A DNA stretch of 64,000 nt from Phocaeicola paurosaccharolyticus JCM 15092 (GCF_000613805.1 NZ_BAJR01000009.1:1-64000), one strand, 5' to 3'; counted from the stretch's first letter, positions 53,501 to 63,574 are shown. Program-made: numbers and translations. Notes: a model not told the origin generated them from the sequence alone.

Positions 53501-55159
53501 AGAAACGCCGGTGGTAAGTTTGCCGCATGAAAGTGTTATTGTTCGCGCCTTTGCAGATATATTCTTTTCTTTATTGCCGCGTATATTATCAAGAACTTCA
53601 GACAATGCACTACCGTCTTTATCTTCAATATTACCGTCACCGGCAGCATTGATAATCTTAAACTGTCCCTTTTCTACTCCAAAGACCGGATGTAACAAAA
53701 GTAACTGCTCAAGTGCGGCAGCTTCCTTCACGCCTGGAAGGATCCAAAAGGTATGGCGGAATTTATCACGAAATTCTTTTGTAGAGAATGGATATTGACT
53801 TGTGTCAGATTTATGGATAAGTTTATCGAGAAATAGCTTGACAGCTCCTTCAAGAACAAATTTACCTACATGCACCTCTGCAAGTTGAGCTTGTAGTTGC
53901 ACTTTTTTAAGCGCATTAGTTTCTTTATCTATTTGTAGTTGACGTTTTGCTATATCGTCTTCAGTCCAAACACGAAAGAACTCGTGAAATCTGAAAAACT
54001 CATTATTCTTGATAGCTGCATCACGAAGCATCTTAGGAAAAGTAAAAGTGAGAATTTGCATACGGGGAAGGTCGGCGTATGGGTTAGGGTCGCCAAAATG
54101 TTTGTCGTCCCATTCCTGTTTAGCCTTTTGTTCCATCACATAGTCCCAAGTGTAGATTTCGCTTTCCTCATATTTATCGAGAAGATTGAACGGAGTTCCT
54201 GATAGAGAAAGGATACGAGTATTATCCTTTCGTAGCTTATCCATAACACGAACTCCAGCTGTTGCCTCAATCCCTTCATGTGCTTCATCAACCATTACGA
54301 AGTCCCAATCATACATCATAATGGTTTTTTTCAATGGGTCGAAGTTTTTCTCCTTACCGTCAACAAACTGAGAAAGTCGAAGATACTGCATACTGACGAA
54401 GAATACCAAACGTTTGTTTCCATTATCAACCGATCTGGTTATGTGATAGAAATCGCCTCCTTCGGCTTCATCGTCACTCATGCGGGTGGCGTATGTATAT
54501 CTTGAATCGTTGCCGAATATTTTATTAAAGTCATCGTGCCAGCCTTCATCCACTACCGGACGGTGGGTAATGATAAGCGTTGATTTATAATCCATACGCT
54601 TAGCAACCTCCAGTCCACTAAGTGTCTTTCCGAAACGCATCTTGGCATTCCAAAGGAAGTCCTTGCCTTTATCTTTATCTTTAAATTGTTTGCTGAAATA
54701 AGAAACGGTATCATCGATTGCTTGTTCTTGTTCAGGACGAAACTTTATATCTCCATGTCCTGCTCCACGTCCGTTCTTAATCTTTTTGATGGCCTCTTTC
54801 ACTTCATCAATGAAGCATGCAAACCAGATGTCAACTTCATTTCCTTTTATTTTGCCTAACATTTTAGATGGTACTTCCATCTTTCGTAAAGTGCGGTGAA
54901 CATCGTCGGCTTTGTAGCATTTGGTGTTCTGCTCGTATGTGGTACATTCCACATATTCCAAACGATAATTGCCTACGCCATGCATATAAGAACGGCTATC
55001 AAGAATCTCTCGAATGGCATTATTATAAAGCTGCTTGTCGTTACTGTCAGCGATTTCGTTGTCAACGAATACTTCTCCGACCTTTAAAAGTCCTTTATGC
55101 TTTCTGTCGTCAATACTCATGACATACAGAAGCCTTGATTGGGTAATTTTGTATTTCAT
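50588..55159 (-). CDS. Fused superfamily-2 helicase and Eco57I-type N6-adenine methylase
   Basis: Single 1523-aa polypeptide. Residues about 1-150 form a domain with LLYVMSIDD and LLKVGEV, weakly like the GIY-YIG/T5orf172 fold. The helicase follows: Walker A WNAKMRFGKT (about 170), FVMVDEAHEG (DEAH, about 292), ILSLSGTPFN (motif III), QTIFRVQTH (motif VI). After a long linker comes a methylase: ILEINSKTGLYPLYMAYS in the position of motif I, an atypical form, and AIVGNPPYQLMG (motif IV NPPY, about 1190), then a target-recognition-like end. It reads as a combined restriction-modification protein. The 396-aa partner gene lies 14 nt upstream. Confidence 0.85.
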   Translation of the reverse strand: MKYKITQSRLLYVMSIDDRKHKGLLKVGEVFVDNEIADSNDKQLYNNAIREILDSRSYMHGVGNYRLEYVECTTYEQNTKCYKADDVHRTLRKMEVPSKMLGKIKGNEVDIWFACFIDEVKEAIKKIKNGRGAGHGDIKFRPEQEQAIDDTVSYFSKQFKDKDKGKDFLWNAKMRFGKTLSGLEVAKRMDYKSTLIITHRPVVDEGWHDDFNKIFGNDSRYTYATRMSDDEAEGGDFYHITRSVDNGNKRLVFFVSMQYLRLSQFVDGKEKNFDPLKKTIMMYDWDFVMVDEAHEGIEATAGVRVMDKLRKDNTRILSLSGTPFNLLDKYEESEIYTWDYVMEQKAKQEWDDKHFGDPNPYADLPRMQILTFTFPKMLRDAAIKNNEFFRFHEFFRVWTEDDIAKRQLQIDKETNALKKVQLQAQLAEVHVGKFVLEGAVKLFLDKLIHKSDTSQYPFSTKEFRDKFRHTFWILPGVKEAAALEQLLLLHPVFGVEKGQFKIINAAGDGNIEDKDGSALSEVLDNIRGNKEKNISAKARTITLSCGKLTTGVSVPEWTAVLCMKGSENTPAANYMQTIFRVQTHAILNGRQKSDCYVFDFAPDRALTAVAETSKMAVYAQTERGKGQLKLSQAKEEEHLEAFIKLCPVLSMDEGEMGRNFTANQIFEKLSNVYIERAVRSGYADNSLYNPEQLMNLTPEQEKALGDVHDLLGSLPNNFKPEKININNNGIGNTDGADQMKYIYYLTANNVVPDRPTKAEEMDENGCPTTHDDEWSDVMSLPTALFRYLYVSSSKLIDNEWTDFSNPVLWKEYTDAKRDDNDAKKQRDEENKEKRARMSVLRGVSIRIPLLVYGAEINDDAGEEITIDNFASEEIVDQASWDEFMPKGFTKETFNILKDCFDRSIFTGAAKRIRAMVKEADNLSTEDRIDKIATIFSYFHNPDKETVLTPWRVVNMQLSDTLGGWCFYNEQFDAINTIENEYQENIKFPRFVDRGNVTKDVFTDYNSRILEINSKTGLYPLYMAYSLFKEAKEPAYREFKLTGERGRNSDATQYNRQAGNDLEIWKDVLQDNIFVVCRTKMAVSITKRTLAGFRNDIRMNVKCYEREVSVNDLVSANIIKTNDELVTKNNKTYFYEEKESLTCDMINVLRAKPNFFNEDVVHGFNFWRVYNAIPKSNNEDINNMKFKAIVGNPPYQLMGASGGNNDAPIYQHFFNAAKEITNSYVSFIIPSRWFAAGRDNLLGDFRKYMLSQEHVRHLTAFVNSKNLFPTVEIKGGICYFLVDVNYKGICHYALINENDKEEHDLSLGSFNIMIRSPRMAPIVKHIWDKANKLELGNMSALISNDTPFGIPSNPHSSKKNPYNVSPFQTSEFNLPLYIKNKKREIEYVRRSDIRKNIQDIDRIKVLMPGAAGTGQDSMILGKPWLAKSPSVCTQTFIYAGFDSELEAKNYTSYYKTKFYRALVSAIKITQSAANDVYQFVPALNFKETWDDNKLNKLFELKADEIEYINSHISNWNENIEEIED

Positions 55160-55173
55160 AGGACTATATATTT

Positions 55174-56364
55174 TTAAGATTCTTCTAATTCTTCATTTTC
55201 AGTTTCTACTTGCTTACCGTTAAGTAAAGTGGAAAAACGAATTTTTTGCCAAGGGCTTGATTTGGGATCTTCACCGTTTTGAGGTTTCCAACCATTCTTT
55301 TCAGCTTGAACCTTTGTCAAATTCCAATCACGAATAAGACAGTGAACGCCGATGTGACCTATACTTTCTCCTTTTTTACAAGCTTGACATTCCTGCTTTT
55401 CGACATCCCCAAAAAGGCCAACAGAATAGACTTTATCACAAGAATCAGGAACGACCATTTTGATTCCATCCATCTGCCAAAGATTCCACGAAATAATGCG
55501 TGCTATGCCGATGATAGACTTCTTTTCAGGAATCTCTTTTACGATGATTTTGCCATCAGCATCTCTCTCGTTGAATTTCTCAATGTAATGTTCAATGAAA
55601 GTATAAAGAAGAGCTTCACGTGCCAACAACAAATTGTCACCTTGCCACTCATAGCCATAAGTATGTTCATAGGCTTTACGAGCCATCTTCAACCATTCTC
55701 CTGGTGTTTCCGTATTCTCACTTACTACACGCAATTTACGGTCTAGCAAGCCCACACGACGACCTATAGGTATATATATGCCGGTGGTAGTATCGTAACG
55801 GCTCACTAAATAGGGTGCCTCACCGCACGTTATCTCCATACGGTTTTCCGAAACATATTTTTTCCATGTTTTTTGCTTATCTTCTTCAGGAAAAACAATC
55901 TTTCCATCAGTAGGAGTCCAAGAATGAAAACCATTGGCATCTATAAATTCCGCATTGAATACATTTTCACGTCCAAACCAAGCATTATCAATTAGGTTGT
56001 TTTGTGCGTTACACACCCAAGAAGGAGTGAAAACTTCAGCCTTATCTTTTACGCGTGCATCTTGCAATTGCTTGTCTTTCAAAACTCGTGGCATGACAAC
56101 ACGTCCATTCAACCCCACTATTCGTTCAGGCATAATCTGATCATCATATTGATAGCCGTCATTTCGTTCAGAATAGTCATTGGTCGCCCAAAAGATATTC
56201 GCGAACTTAGTCATGTCATTAGATTCTTTTCGAACTTTTGCAGACATGGTATGGTCTATCAATAGATGATTGAGGATTTCAGGGTCATACTCCCAGATAT
56301 CCGTTTCAGAGACATCAACATCACTGATATCCTCAAATAGTCTATATGTTTTCTTTGTCGCCAT
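55174..56364 (-). CDS. Restriction-modification M-subunit-like protein
   Basis: Protein of 396 aa, first gene of the defence operon. Residues about 110-118 read KAEVFTPSWVCN, the EVFTP motif usual just before motif I of type I and Eco57I N6-adenine methylases. Further on, LLAREALLYTFIEHYIEKF and IARIISWNLWQMDG fit the methylase fold. No NPPY/DPPY motif IV is present; that motif is in the neighbouring 1523-aa protein, so the two may jointly form a methylase. The C-terminal part carries a CQACKKGE zinc-like pair and ends in an acidic tail. Operator site 1 lies 36 bp upstream of the start. Confidence 0.75.
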   Translation of the reverse strand: MATKKTYRLFEDISDVDVSETDIWEYDPEILNHLLIDHTMSAKVRKESNDMTKFANIFWATNDYSERNDGYQYDDQIMPERIVGLNGRVVMPRVLKDKQLQDARVKDKAEVFTPSWVCNAQNNLIDNAWFGRENVFNAEFIDANGFHSWTPTDGKIVFPEEDKQKTWKKYVSENRMEITCGEAPYLVSRYDTTTGIYIPIGRRVGLLDRKLRVVSENTETPGEWLKMARKAYEHTYGYEWQGDNLLLAREALLYTFIEHYIEKFNERDADGKIIVKEIPEKKSIIGIARIISWNLWQMDGIKMVVPDSCDKVYSVGLFGDVEKQECQACKKGESIGHIGVHCLIRDWNLTKVQAEKNGWKPQNGEDPKSSPWQKIRFSTLLNGKQVETENEELEES

Positions 56365-56399
56365 ATAATTTTTATTAGTTGCAAAGTAACAAACTAACG

Positions 56400-56416
56400 A
56401 TGCAGCCTTTCTGCAT
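56400..56416 (-). promoter_or_regulatory. Shared inverted-repeat operator, site 1 (defence operon)
   Basis: The plus strand reads ATGCAGCCTTTCTGCAT: perfect 6-bp arms, 5-bp spacer. TTTGCA follows 14 nt downstream in the minus-strand direction, within TTACTTTGCA, a near-consensus -7 element. The repeat thus lies over the -33 region of the operon promoter, where a bound protein would block it. Confidence 0.7.
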
Positions 56417-56448
56417 TCTTTTTATTTAAATGAACAATATGGTATTAA

Positions 56449-56658
56449 TCACTTGTCAACAGGTTGTTTTACCAACAATTCTTGAACTTCTACACCCAAA
56501 ACTTTTGCTATCTGGATGAGTGTTTCAAGATTAGGTTGGGTGGTATTTGTACACCATTTTGAGACCGTCGAATAGTCTTTACCCAGCTGTTCTGCCAGCC
56601 ATTTATTGGTCTTATCTTTCTCGACCAATACTACCTTGATGCGATTTATTTTTTCCAT
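56449..56658 (-). CDS. Small XRE-family helix-turn-helix regulator
   Basis: DNA-binding protein of 69 aa consisting of one Cro/CI-type HTH (NKWLAEQLGKDYSTVSKWCTNT, helices at about 16-40) and a short C-terminal tail (EVQELLVKQPVDK). Such standalone HTH proteins are typical controllers of restriction-modification genes. It lies 85 nt upstream of the defence operon in the same direction, with a TAATTTTG promoter box of its own. It may regulate the operon in addition to WYL, or independently of it. Confidence 0.85.
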   Translation of the reverse strand: MEKINRIKVVLVEKDKTNKWLAEQLGKDYSTVSKWCTNTTQPNLETLIQIAKVLGVEVQELLVKQPVDK

Positions 56659-56685
56659 AAACCTTCATTTTTATATTTTCAACTA

Positions 56686-56693
56686 CAAAATTA
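56686..56693 (-). promoter_or_regulatory. Putative promoter -7 box of the XRE gene
   Basis: On the minus strand TAATTTTG is an exact TAnnTTTG match, 28 nt before the XRE start. The -33 element is not clear. Confidence 0.45.
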
Positions 56694-56812
56694 GTGATTT
56701 AAATTCAATTAAATTTGTGCTTAGAGAAATAAATAGCAAATCAGTCCATTTATTTATAAAAATACTCCATTTCTATATTCTACAGCATAAAATTATGTGA
56801 CTATGACTGTCT

Positions 56813-57241
56813 CTAGAAATGGTTGTCATATCATGTAAGACATTTATGGAAAGAGTAAGCGCCAGCAGTGATATTAATATAAAACTTGAATTGTGTGACG
56901 AAGACCCTATTGTGGATATAGATATCTCTCTCTTTGAACAAGTATTGGTAAACATAATAAAAAATGCCAATGAAAGTATAGGACAGAGTGGCGACATTAT
57001 TATTAAAACAACCAATAATCCTGTTATGCTGGAAATAGCAGATAATGGCTATGGAATAAGTAAAGAAGTTGAAGAAAAGCTGTTTACGCCCTTTTTCTCT
57101 ACTAAACCTAATGGTCAGGGAATAGGACTTATATTTATTAGGGATGTATTGAAAAAACATAATTGTACATTCTCACTTCATACCTACTCGGATGGATATA
57201 CTCGCTTCAAAATTTACTTTCACAATATAAATAAAAGTTAA
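56813..57241 (+). pseudogene. Sensor histidine kinase, C-terminal ATPase fragment
   Basis: About 140 residues of an NtrB/AtoS-like kinase: the N box NIIKNANESI, G1 box DNGYGIS, F/G2 boxes FTPFFSTKPNGQGIGL and the end FKIYFHNINKS. The sensor region and the phosphoaccepting HisKA helix are missing; two stop codons precede it in frame near 56798 and 56804. The reading becomes kinase-like at about 56813, so the right island border is here. In many Bacteroides such a kinase and an NtrC-type response regulator follow a HlyD-ABC-TolC operon, which matches the left side of the island. A short independent product from ATG 56819 is possible but would have no signal input. Confidence 0.8.
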
Positions 57242-57378
57242 ATAAATGCTTTTAGTGCAGTATTCGTAGCTATTTTGCATTCATTCATTGAAAGAATTTG
57301 CAATAGATTTGCTTTTTATATCTTTACACGTGTTTTTTTATTTAAATTTGTCAAACCTAAAATTTATAAATTAATAAA

Positions 57379-58119
57379 ATGAGAAATATCAAATTTGCAG
57401 TCATATTTGCTGCTTTAATATCTGTTCTATCATTTAGTTCATGTCTGAACGATAGTAACAATGATGGTTACGATGCTTTTGCAGAAGTCACTTTAAAGTC
57501 AGATGGATTAGGAGCTTACTATTTTATAACTGATGGCGGAGTAACCTTTATTCCTGAGAACATATCTGTTTTATCAAGTATACTATTAAAAGATGGAACT
57601 TATTTGAAACGTTTTGTTGGTGGGTTTAAACTAAGTACAGGAGAAGTGTATTCTCCAGATAAGAAGAGTTTTAAGATATCATCTGTAGCTGTTAGTTCTT
57701 CCCTTATTTATCAACCAATGACAACAAGACCTGATACAATAAGTGGTAATTATGGTATTGCAGATGTTAATTCTAAACTTTGGGCTGCTTATGGATATTT
57801 AAATGTACCATTTACATATTATTACTCGGCTACAAGTAAAATTAATGCTTATCAATTTAATGTATTCGCAACAGATGCTAAGTTGGATACTCTTTTTTTA
57901 ACTATGCAGCAATCGCGTAATATTGAGAATGGTGAATATTATGTTACAACTCCTCAAGTGATAAGCTATTCTATGCCTTTTGACAAGCCTGATTTCTATA
58001 CTTTATACAATAAATTACAGCCAAAAAATGATACAATTGTCATTAAATTATCGGCTAAAGTTTATGGAAAAGATGCACCGGTAATAAGAACAACAAAGTA
58101 TAAGGCTTCACAGAGATAA
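57379..58119 (+). CDS. NigD-like outer-membrane lipoprotein
   Basis: Lipoprotein of 246 aa with lipobox SFSSCLNDS (Cys about residue 22). The mature region starts with YDAFAEVTLKSDGLGAYYFITDGG and has the beta-rich NigD pattern (ISVLSSILLKDGTYLKRF, NAYQFNVFATDAKLDTLFL). The function of NigD proteins is unknown; some lie in bacteriocin loci. It is monocistronic: promoter region upstream and a terminator downstream. Confidence 0.65.
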   Translation: MRNIKFAVIFAALISVLSFSSCLNDSNNDGYDAFAEVTLKSDGLGAYYFITDGGVTFIPENISVLSSILLKDGTYLKRFVGGFKLSTGEVYSPDKKSFKISSVAVSSSLIYQPMTTRPDTISGNYGIADVNSKLWAAYGYLNVPFTYYYSATSKINAYQFNVFATDAKLDTLFLTMQQSRNIENGEYYVTTPQVISYSMPFDKPDFYTLYNKLQPKNDTIVIKLSAKVYGKDAPVIRTTKYKASQR

Positions 58120-58142
58120 TATCTTTTTGATAATATATAATT

Positions 58143-58176
58143 AATCCTCATGCTATAACGGCATGAGGATTTTTTT
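58143..58176 (+). terminator. Terminator after the NigD-like gene
   Basis: Arms AATCCTCATGC (58143-58153) and GCATGAGGATT (58161-58171) with a 7-nt loop and a T tract. Confidence 0.85.
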
Positions 58177-58177
58177 A

Positions 58178-58185
58178 TACCTTTG
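58178..58185 (+). promoter_or_regulatory. Putative promoter -7 box for the Yip1-smpB-metH unit
   Basis: TACCTTTG followed by CA is an exact TAnnTTTG match, directly behind the previous terminator and 31 nt before the first start codon. Confidence 0.6.
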
Positions 58186-58216
58186 CATAACTTAATAATT
58201 AATATTTTTTTGCGCT

Positions 58217-58786
58217 TTGAATTACAAGAATTTGTTCAATATTGTTGTTGCTCTTTTATCATCACCACAAAAGGCTTGGAGCAAGATAAAAGAGGAGGAT
58301 AGTCATAATAATGCGATGTCAGATTTTGTATATCCTATGATTGGCCTTTGTGCCCTATCTTTTTTCATAGGAGTGTTAATACAAAATAATGCTGAGGTAG
58401 ATATTGTACGCGATGCCATGATTGGTTGCTGTGCTGTAGCAATTTCTCTTTTCGGAGGTTTTTTTCTTGCATCATATCTTGTTGATATGTTAGGTCAGAA
58501 ATTCCTTAAAAGAGGTCCGCAATTTGAGCTATCTTCTAAGTTTGTTGGGTATTCTATGTCTGTTATTTTTGTTCTACATATTATATCCGGCATTATAAAA
58601 GTTAAATTACTCTTCTGGCTTCTACAGATATATGTACTGTTTGTGGCTTTTGAAGGTGCTCGTTCACTAATGAATGTTGAACGTGAAAAATTAACTCATT
58701 ATACGCTGATGGCATCAGCAATAATTATTTTTAGTCCCGAACTGATAGGATGGATATTCAATAAGTTATCCGAAGTATTAAACTAA
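58217..58786 (+). CDS. Yip1-domain (DUF1282-like) inner-membrane protein
   Basis: Membrane protein of 189 aa with about five hydrophobic helices ([53 protein letters not shown] and a last one near 165-185). The N-terminal [13 protein letters not shown] stretch fits Yip1-domain proteins of Bacteroidota. It uses a TTG start (58217-58219); no in-frame ATG upstream was seen. Its stop overlaps the smpB ATG (TAATG), so the two are coupled. Confidence 0.7.
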   Translation: MNYKNLFNIVVALLSSPQKAWSKIKEEDSHNNAMSDFVYPMIGLCALSFFIGVLIQNNAEVDIVRDAMIGCCAVAISLFGGFFLASYLVDMLGQKFLKRGPQFELSSKFVGYSMSVIFVLHIISGIIKVKLLFWLLQIYVLFVAFEGARSLMNVEREKLTHYTLMASAIIIFSPELIGWIFNKLSEVLN

Positions 58787-59238
58787 TGAAACCTTCTGCA
58801 ATAAACATAAAAAACAAACGTGCCTCTTTTGACTATGAATTTATAGATACATTTACTGCAGGCATTGTTCTAACAGGTACAGAAATAAAATCCATACGCC
58901 TTGGAAAGGCTAGTCTTGTGGATACATATTGCTATTTTGCAAACCATGAGCTATGGGTTAAGAATATGCATATCACAGAGTACTTCTATGGTTCATACAA
59001 TAATCATGTAGCTAGACGTGAACGTAAATTACTTCTTGAAAAAAAAGAACTAAGGAAACTTGAGGAGGCCGGTAAAAATCCGGGCTTCACTATAGTTCCG
59101 GTAAGGCTGTTTATAAATGATAAGGGCTTGGCTAAGATAGTTATTGCTCTTGCCAAAGGTAAGAAAGAGTATGACAAACGTCAGTCTATCAGAGAAAAAG
59201 ATGATAGACGTGAAATGGACAGAATGTTTAAGAGGTAA
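58786..59238 (+). CDS. smpB: SsrA-binding protein SmpB
   Basis: Partner of tmRNA in rescue of stalled ribosomes. It has 150 aa with the conserved N-terminus ([31 protein letters not shown], seen as two shorter motifs [12 protein letters not shown] and [13 protein letters not shown]), the [10 protein letters not shown] stretch and the basic C-terminal tail [20 protein letters not shown] that enters the decoding site. The tmRNA gene is not in this window. Confidence 0.97.
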   Translation: MKPSAINIKNKRASFDYEFIDTFTAGIVLTGTEIKSIRLGKASLVDTYCYFANHELWVKNMHITEYFYGSYNNHVARRERKLLLEKKELRKLEEAGKNPGFTIVPVRLFINDKGLAKIVIALAKGKKEYDKRQSIREKDDRREMDRMFKR

Positions 59239-59276
59239 AACTCATATATCGTTTTAACCATAGTATATTTGAAGAG

Positions 59277-62027
59277 ATGAAATCGTTACAACAGACAATA
59301 CAAGAGAGAATCCTCATACTTGATGGAGCCATGGGGACTATGATACAGAGTTACAATCTAAGAGAAGAAGATTTTAGAGGTACTCAATTTGCAGATATCC
59401 CTGGATTGATGAAAGGTAATAATGATATTCTTTCTTTGACACGTCCTGATGTTATAAAAGAGATTCATACAAAGTACCTTAATGCAGGTGCTGATATCAT
59501 TGAAACAAATACTTTCAATGCACAGAGAGTTTCTATGGCTGATTATCATGTTGAAAGGTATTGTAGACTGATAAACCTTGAAGCTGCAATGATAGCTCGC
59601 CAATGTGCTGATAAGTTTACTGCAATGAATCCTGATAAACCTCGTTTCGTTGCAGGATCGGTAGGGCCAACAAACAAGACTCTTTCAATGAGCCCTGATG
59701 TAAACAATCCGGCTTTTCGCTCATTGACTTTCGATGAACTGTCTGATGCGTATAAGGAGCAGATGGTAGCACTTATTGATGGTGGAGTTGATGCGCTTTT
59801 AATAGAGACTATTTTTGATACACTAAATGCTAAAGCTGCCGTTTACGCAGCTCATGAAGCAATGAAACAGAGTGGAAGGGAAGTGCCAATAATGATCTCT
59901 GTTACTGTATCAGATATAGCGGGAAGAACACTTTCCGGACAGACTCTTGAAGCATTTATGGCTTCTATGCAGCACGTCAATATCTTTTCAATCGGATTGA
60001 ACTGCTCTTTTGGAGCAAAACAGTTGAAACCTTTTTTAGAGACTCTTTCAAATAAATCTTCATATTATATTTCTGCACATCCAAATGCCGGCTTACCTAA
60101 TTCATTGGGGCAGTATGACCAGACTCCTGAGGAGATGGCTGAACAGGTAGCTGAATATGTCGACGAGGGGCTAGTAAATATTATAGGTGGCTGTTGCGGT
60201 ACAACAGAAAAGTATATTGAACTCTATTCAGATATTATAAAAGATAAGTTACCTCATGTAAAAGGTAAGGTCAATAATAATCTCAGACTTTCCGGATTGG
60301 AACTTTTTGAGAAGAGTCCTGAGATTAATTTCGTAAATGTTGGGGAGCGCTGTAATGTAGCGGGTTCTCGCAAATTCCTACGCCTTATAAATGAGAAGAA
60401 ATATGATGAGGCATTGCAGATTGCAAGAGCGCAGGTTGAAGATGGAGCTTTGGTTATAGATGTGAATATGGATGATGGCCTTCTTGAGACAAAAGAGGAG
60501 ATGGTCACATTCCTTAATCTTATTATGTCGGAACCTGATATCGCTAAGGTGCCCATAATGATTGATTCCTCAAAATGGGATGTCATCTGTGCCGGACTTA
60601 AGGTACTTCAAGGAAAATCTATAGTAAACTCGATATCTCTAAAAGAGGGAGAGGAGAAGTTCATTGAACATGCTGAATTTATAAAGCGCATGGGAGCAGC
60701 AGTCGTTGTTATGGCTTTCGATGAGAAGGGACAGGCTGATACTTACCAAAGAAAGATTGATGTTTGTAAAAGGGCATACACTCTTCTTGTGAATAAGGTG
60801 GGCTTTAATCCTAACGATATAATTTTTGACCCAAATGTACTTGCTGTTGCAACCGGTATAGAGGAACATGATAACTATGCAGTCGACTTTATAAATGCTA
60901 CAGATTGGATAAAGAATAACTTACCGGGAGCACATATCAGTGGAGGTGTAAGTAATCTCTCTTTCTCTTTCCGCGGAAACAACTATATACGTGAGGCCAT
61001 GCATGCTGTATTCCTTTATCATGCTATAGCAAAAGGCATGGATATGGGAATTGTCAACCCTGCTACATCAATAATTTATGACGATATTCCTGCCGATATT
61101 CTTGAGAGAATTGAGGATGTTGTTTTGAACAGAAGAAAGGATGCATCTGAACGACTTATTGAGATTGCAGAAGAACTCAGAAATAAAGAAACTGGTGCTA
61201 ATGGCGCTGATAAAGTTGCCAAAGATGCATGGAGAGAAGGTGCTTCTGTTGAAGATAGATTGAAGTATGCTCTGATGAAGGGTATAATAGATTATCTTCA
61301 GAAGGACTTGGATGAGGCATTGAGAGAATATAGTAAAGCTGTAGATATTATTGAAGGTCCGCTTATGGGTGGAATGAATAAGGTAGGAGAACTCTTTGGC
61401 TCAGGAAAAATGTTCTTACCTCAGGTTGTGAAGAGTGCTAGGACAATGAAAAAGGCAGTGGAGATACTGCAACCATATATCGAAAAAAGCGGATCCGGCA
61501 AAGTAAAGAGTGCTGGTAAGGTACTTCTTGCCACAGTTAAAGGCGATGTGCATGATATTGGAAAGAACATTGTTTCTGTGGTTATGGCTTGTAACGGGTA
61601 CGATATAATAGACCTTGGTGTCATGGTGCCGGCAGAGAAAATTGTTGAAGTGGCAAAAAGAGAAAACGTTGATATAATAGGACTTAGTGGATTGATAACT
61701 CCTTCACTTGATGAGATGGTGCATGTGGCTATGGAACTTCAGAACCAGGGTCTTAATATTCCTGTGATGATTGGAGGGGCAACAACTTCAAAACTACATA
61801 CTGCATTAAAGATTGCCCCAGTGTATGGTGCACCGGTTGTTCATCTGAAAGATGCTTCACAGAACTCTTTGGTAGCATCTAAATTGTTGAATCCATCTCA
61901 GAAGGATGAGTTTGTAAATCGTTTGGAACAAGATTATGAAGAACTTCGTAAGACAGGTAAGAAAAACAGTGTAGGGACAGTCTCTTTGGATGAGGCAAGA
62001 AAAAACAGCCTAAATATCTGGGACTGA
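59277..62027 (+). CDS. metH: Cobalamin-dependent methionine synthase
   Basis: Transfers methyl from methyltetrahydrofolate through B12 to homocysteine. It has 916 aa in order: homocysteine domain (about 1-325) with [10 protein letters not shown] and the zinc Cys residues in GLNCSFG and GGCCGTT, pterin-binding domain (about 340-600) with [11 protein letters not shown] and DVNMDDG, B12 cap (about 650-735), and B12-binding domain with DVHDIGKNI (His ligand at about 759) and [10 protein letters not shown]. It ends near 916 without the SAM-binding reactivation domain of E. coli MetH (1227 aa), so reactivation must come from a separate protein, as in other short MetH forms. It lies 38 nt after smpB. 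Confidence 0.96.
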   Translation: MKSLQQTIQERILILDGAMGTMIQSYNLREEDFRGTQFADIPGLMKGNNDILSLTRPDVIKEIHTKYLNAGADIIETNTFNAQRVSMADYHVERYCRLINLEAAMIARQCADKFTAMNPDKPRFVAGSVGPTNKTLSMSPDVNNPAFRSLTFDELSDAYKEQMVALIDGGVDALLIETIFDTLNAKAAVYAAHEAMKQSGREVPIMISVTVSDIAGRTLSGQTLEAFMASMQHVNIFSIGLNCSFGAKQLKPFLETLSNKSSYYISAHPNAGLPNSLGQYDQTPEEMAEQVAEYVDEGLVNIIGGCCGTTEKYIELYSDIIKDKLPHVKGKVNNNLRLSGLELFEKSPEINFVNVGERCNVAGSRKFLRLINEKKYDEALQIARAQVEDGALVIDVNMDDGLLETKEEMVTFLNLIMSEPDIAKVPIMIDSSKWDVICAGLKVLQGKSIVNSISLKEGEEKFIEHAEFIKRMGAAVVVMAFDEKGQADTYQRKIDVCKRAYTLLVNKVGFNPNDIIFDPNVLAVATGIEEHDNYAVDFINATDWIKNNLPGAHISGGVSNLSFSFRGNNYIREAMHAVFLYHAIAKGMDMGIVNPATSIIYDDIPADILERIEDVVLNRRKDASERLIEIAEELRNKETGANGADKVAKDAWREGASVEDRLKYALMKGIIDYLQKDLDEALREYSKAVDIIEGPLMGGMNKVGELFGSGKMFLPQVVKSARTMKKAVEILQPYIEKSGSGKVKSAGKVLLATVKGDVHDIGKNIVSVVMACNGYDIIDLGVMVPAEKIVEVAKRENVDIIGLSGLITPSLDEMVHVAMELQNQGLNIPVMIGGATTSKLHTALKIAPVYGAPVVHLKDASQNSLVASKLLNPSQKDEFVNRLEQDYEELRKTGKKNSVGTVSLDEARKNSLNIWD

Positions 62028-62086
62028 TTTCTTCTCTATCTCGATTAAGTATTGTTGGGTTATCCCAAACATTAAAATATCAAATA

Positions 62087-62122
62087 AAAATCCTTGCTGA
62101 ATTATCAGCAAGGATTTTGTCT
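62087..62122. terminator. Bidirectional terminator between metH and eno
   Basis: Perfect 14-bp arms AAAATCCTTGCTGA (62087-62100) and its complement (62105-62118) around ATTA, flanked by A and T tracts. It serves the convergent genes metH and eno. Confidence 0.85.
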
Positions 62123-62171
62123 TATTAAGTATAAACGTTTATATCTACATAACGTAGACAGAGAAACTATT

Positions 62172-63470
<1,299 letters not shown>

Positions 63471-63574
63471 TTATTGTGGTTTAGATATAATAAAACAAAC
63501 AACTTGATAACATTGTTTGGTTTAAACTCAAAAAAATATATTATCTATAAATCTATCTGTTTTTCTCTTATCTT

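Larger units (their letters stand above)
33733..56812. mobile_element. Genomic (defence) island replacing part of the exporter/two-component locus
   Basis: Left border inside the TolC gene, right border inside a histidine kinase gene; both core genes read toward the island on the plus strand, whereas all intact island genes are on the minus strand. The content (restriction-methylation, DruE/DruH-like proteins, WYL regulator, surface lipoproteins) is typical accessory cargo. I found no integrase, transposase, tRNA or obvious direct repeat at the borders, so it probably arrived by homologous recombination or has lost its mobility genes. Border positions are good to about 10-20 bp. Confidence 0.7.

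Noticed and set aside
33733-56812. Integrase- or transposon-bounded element
   Set aside because: No recombinase gene, target-site duplication or tRNA attachment site was found at either border.
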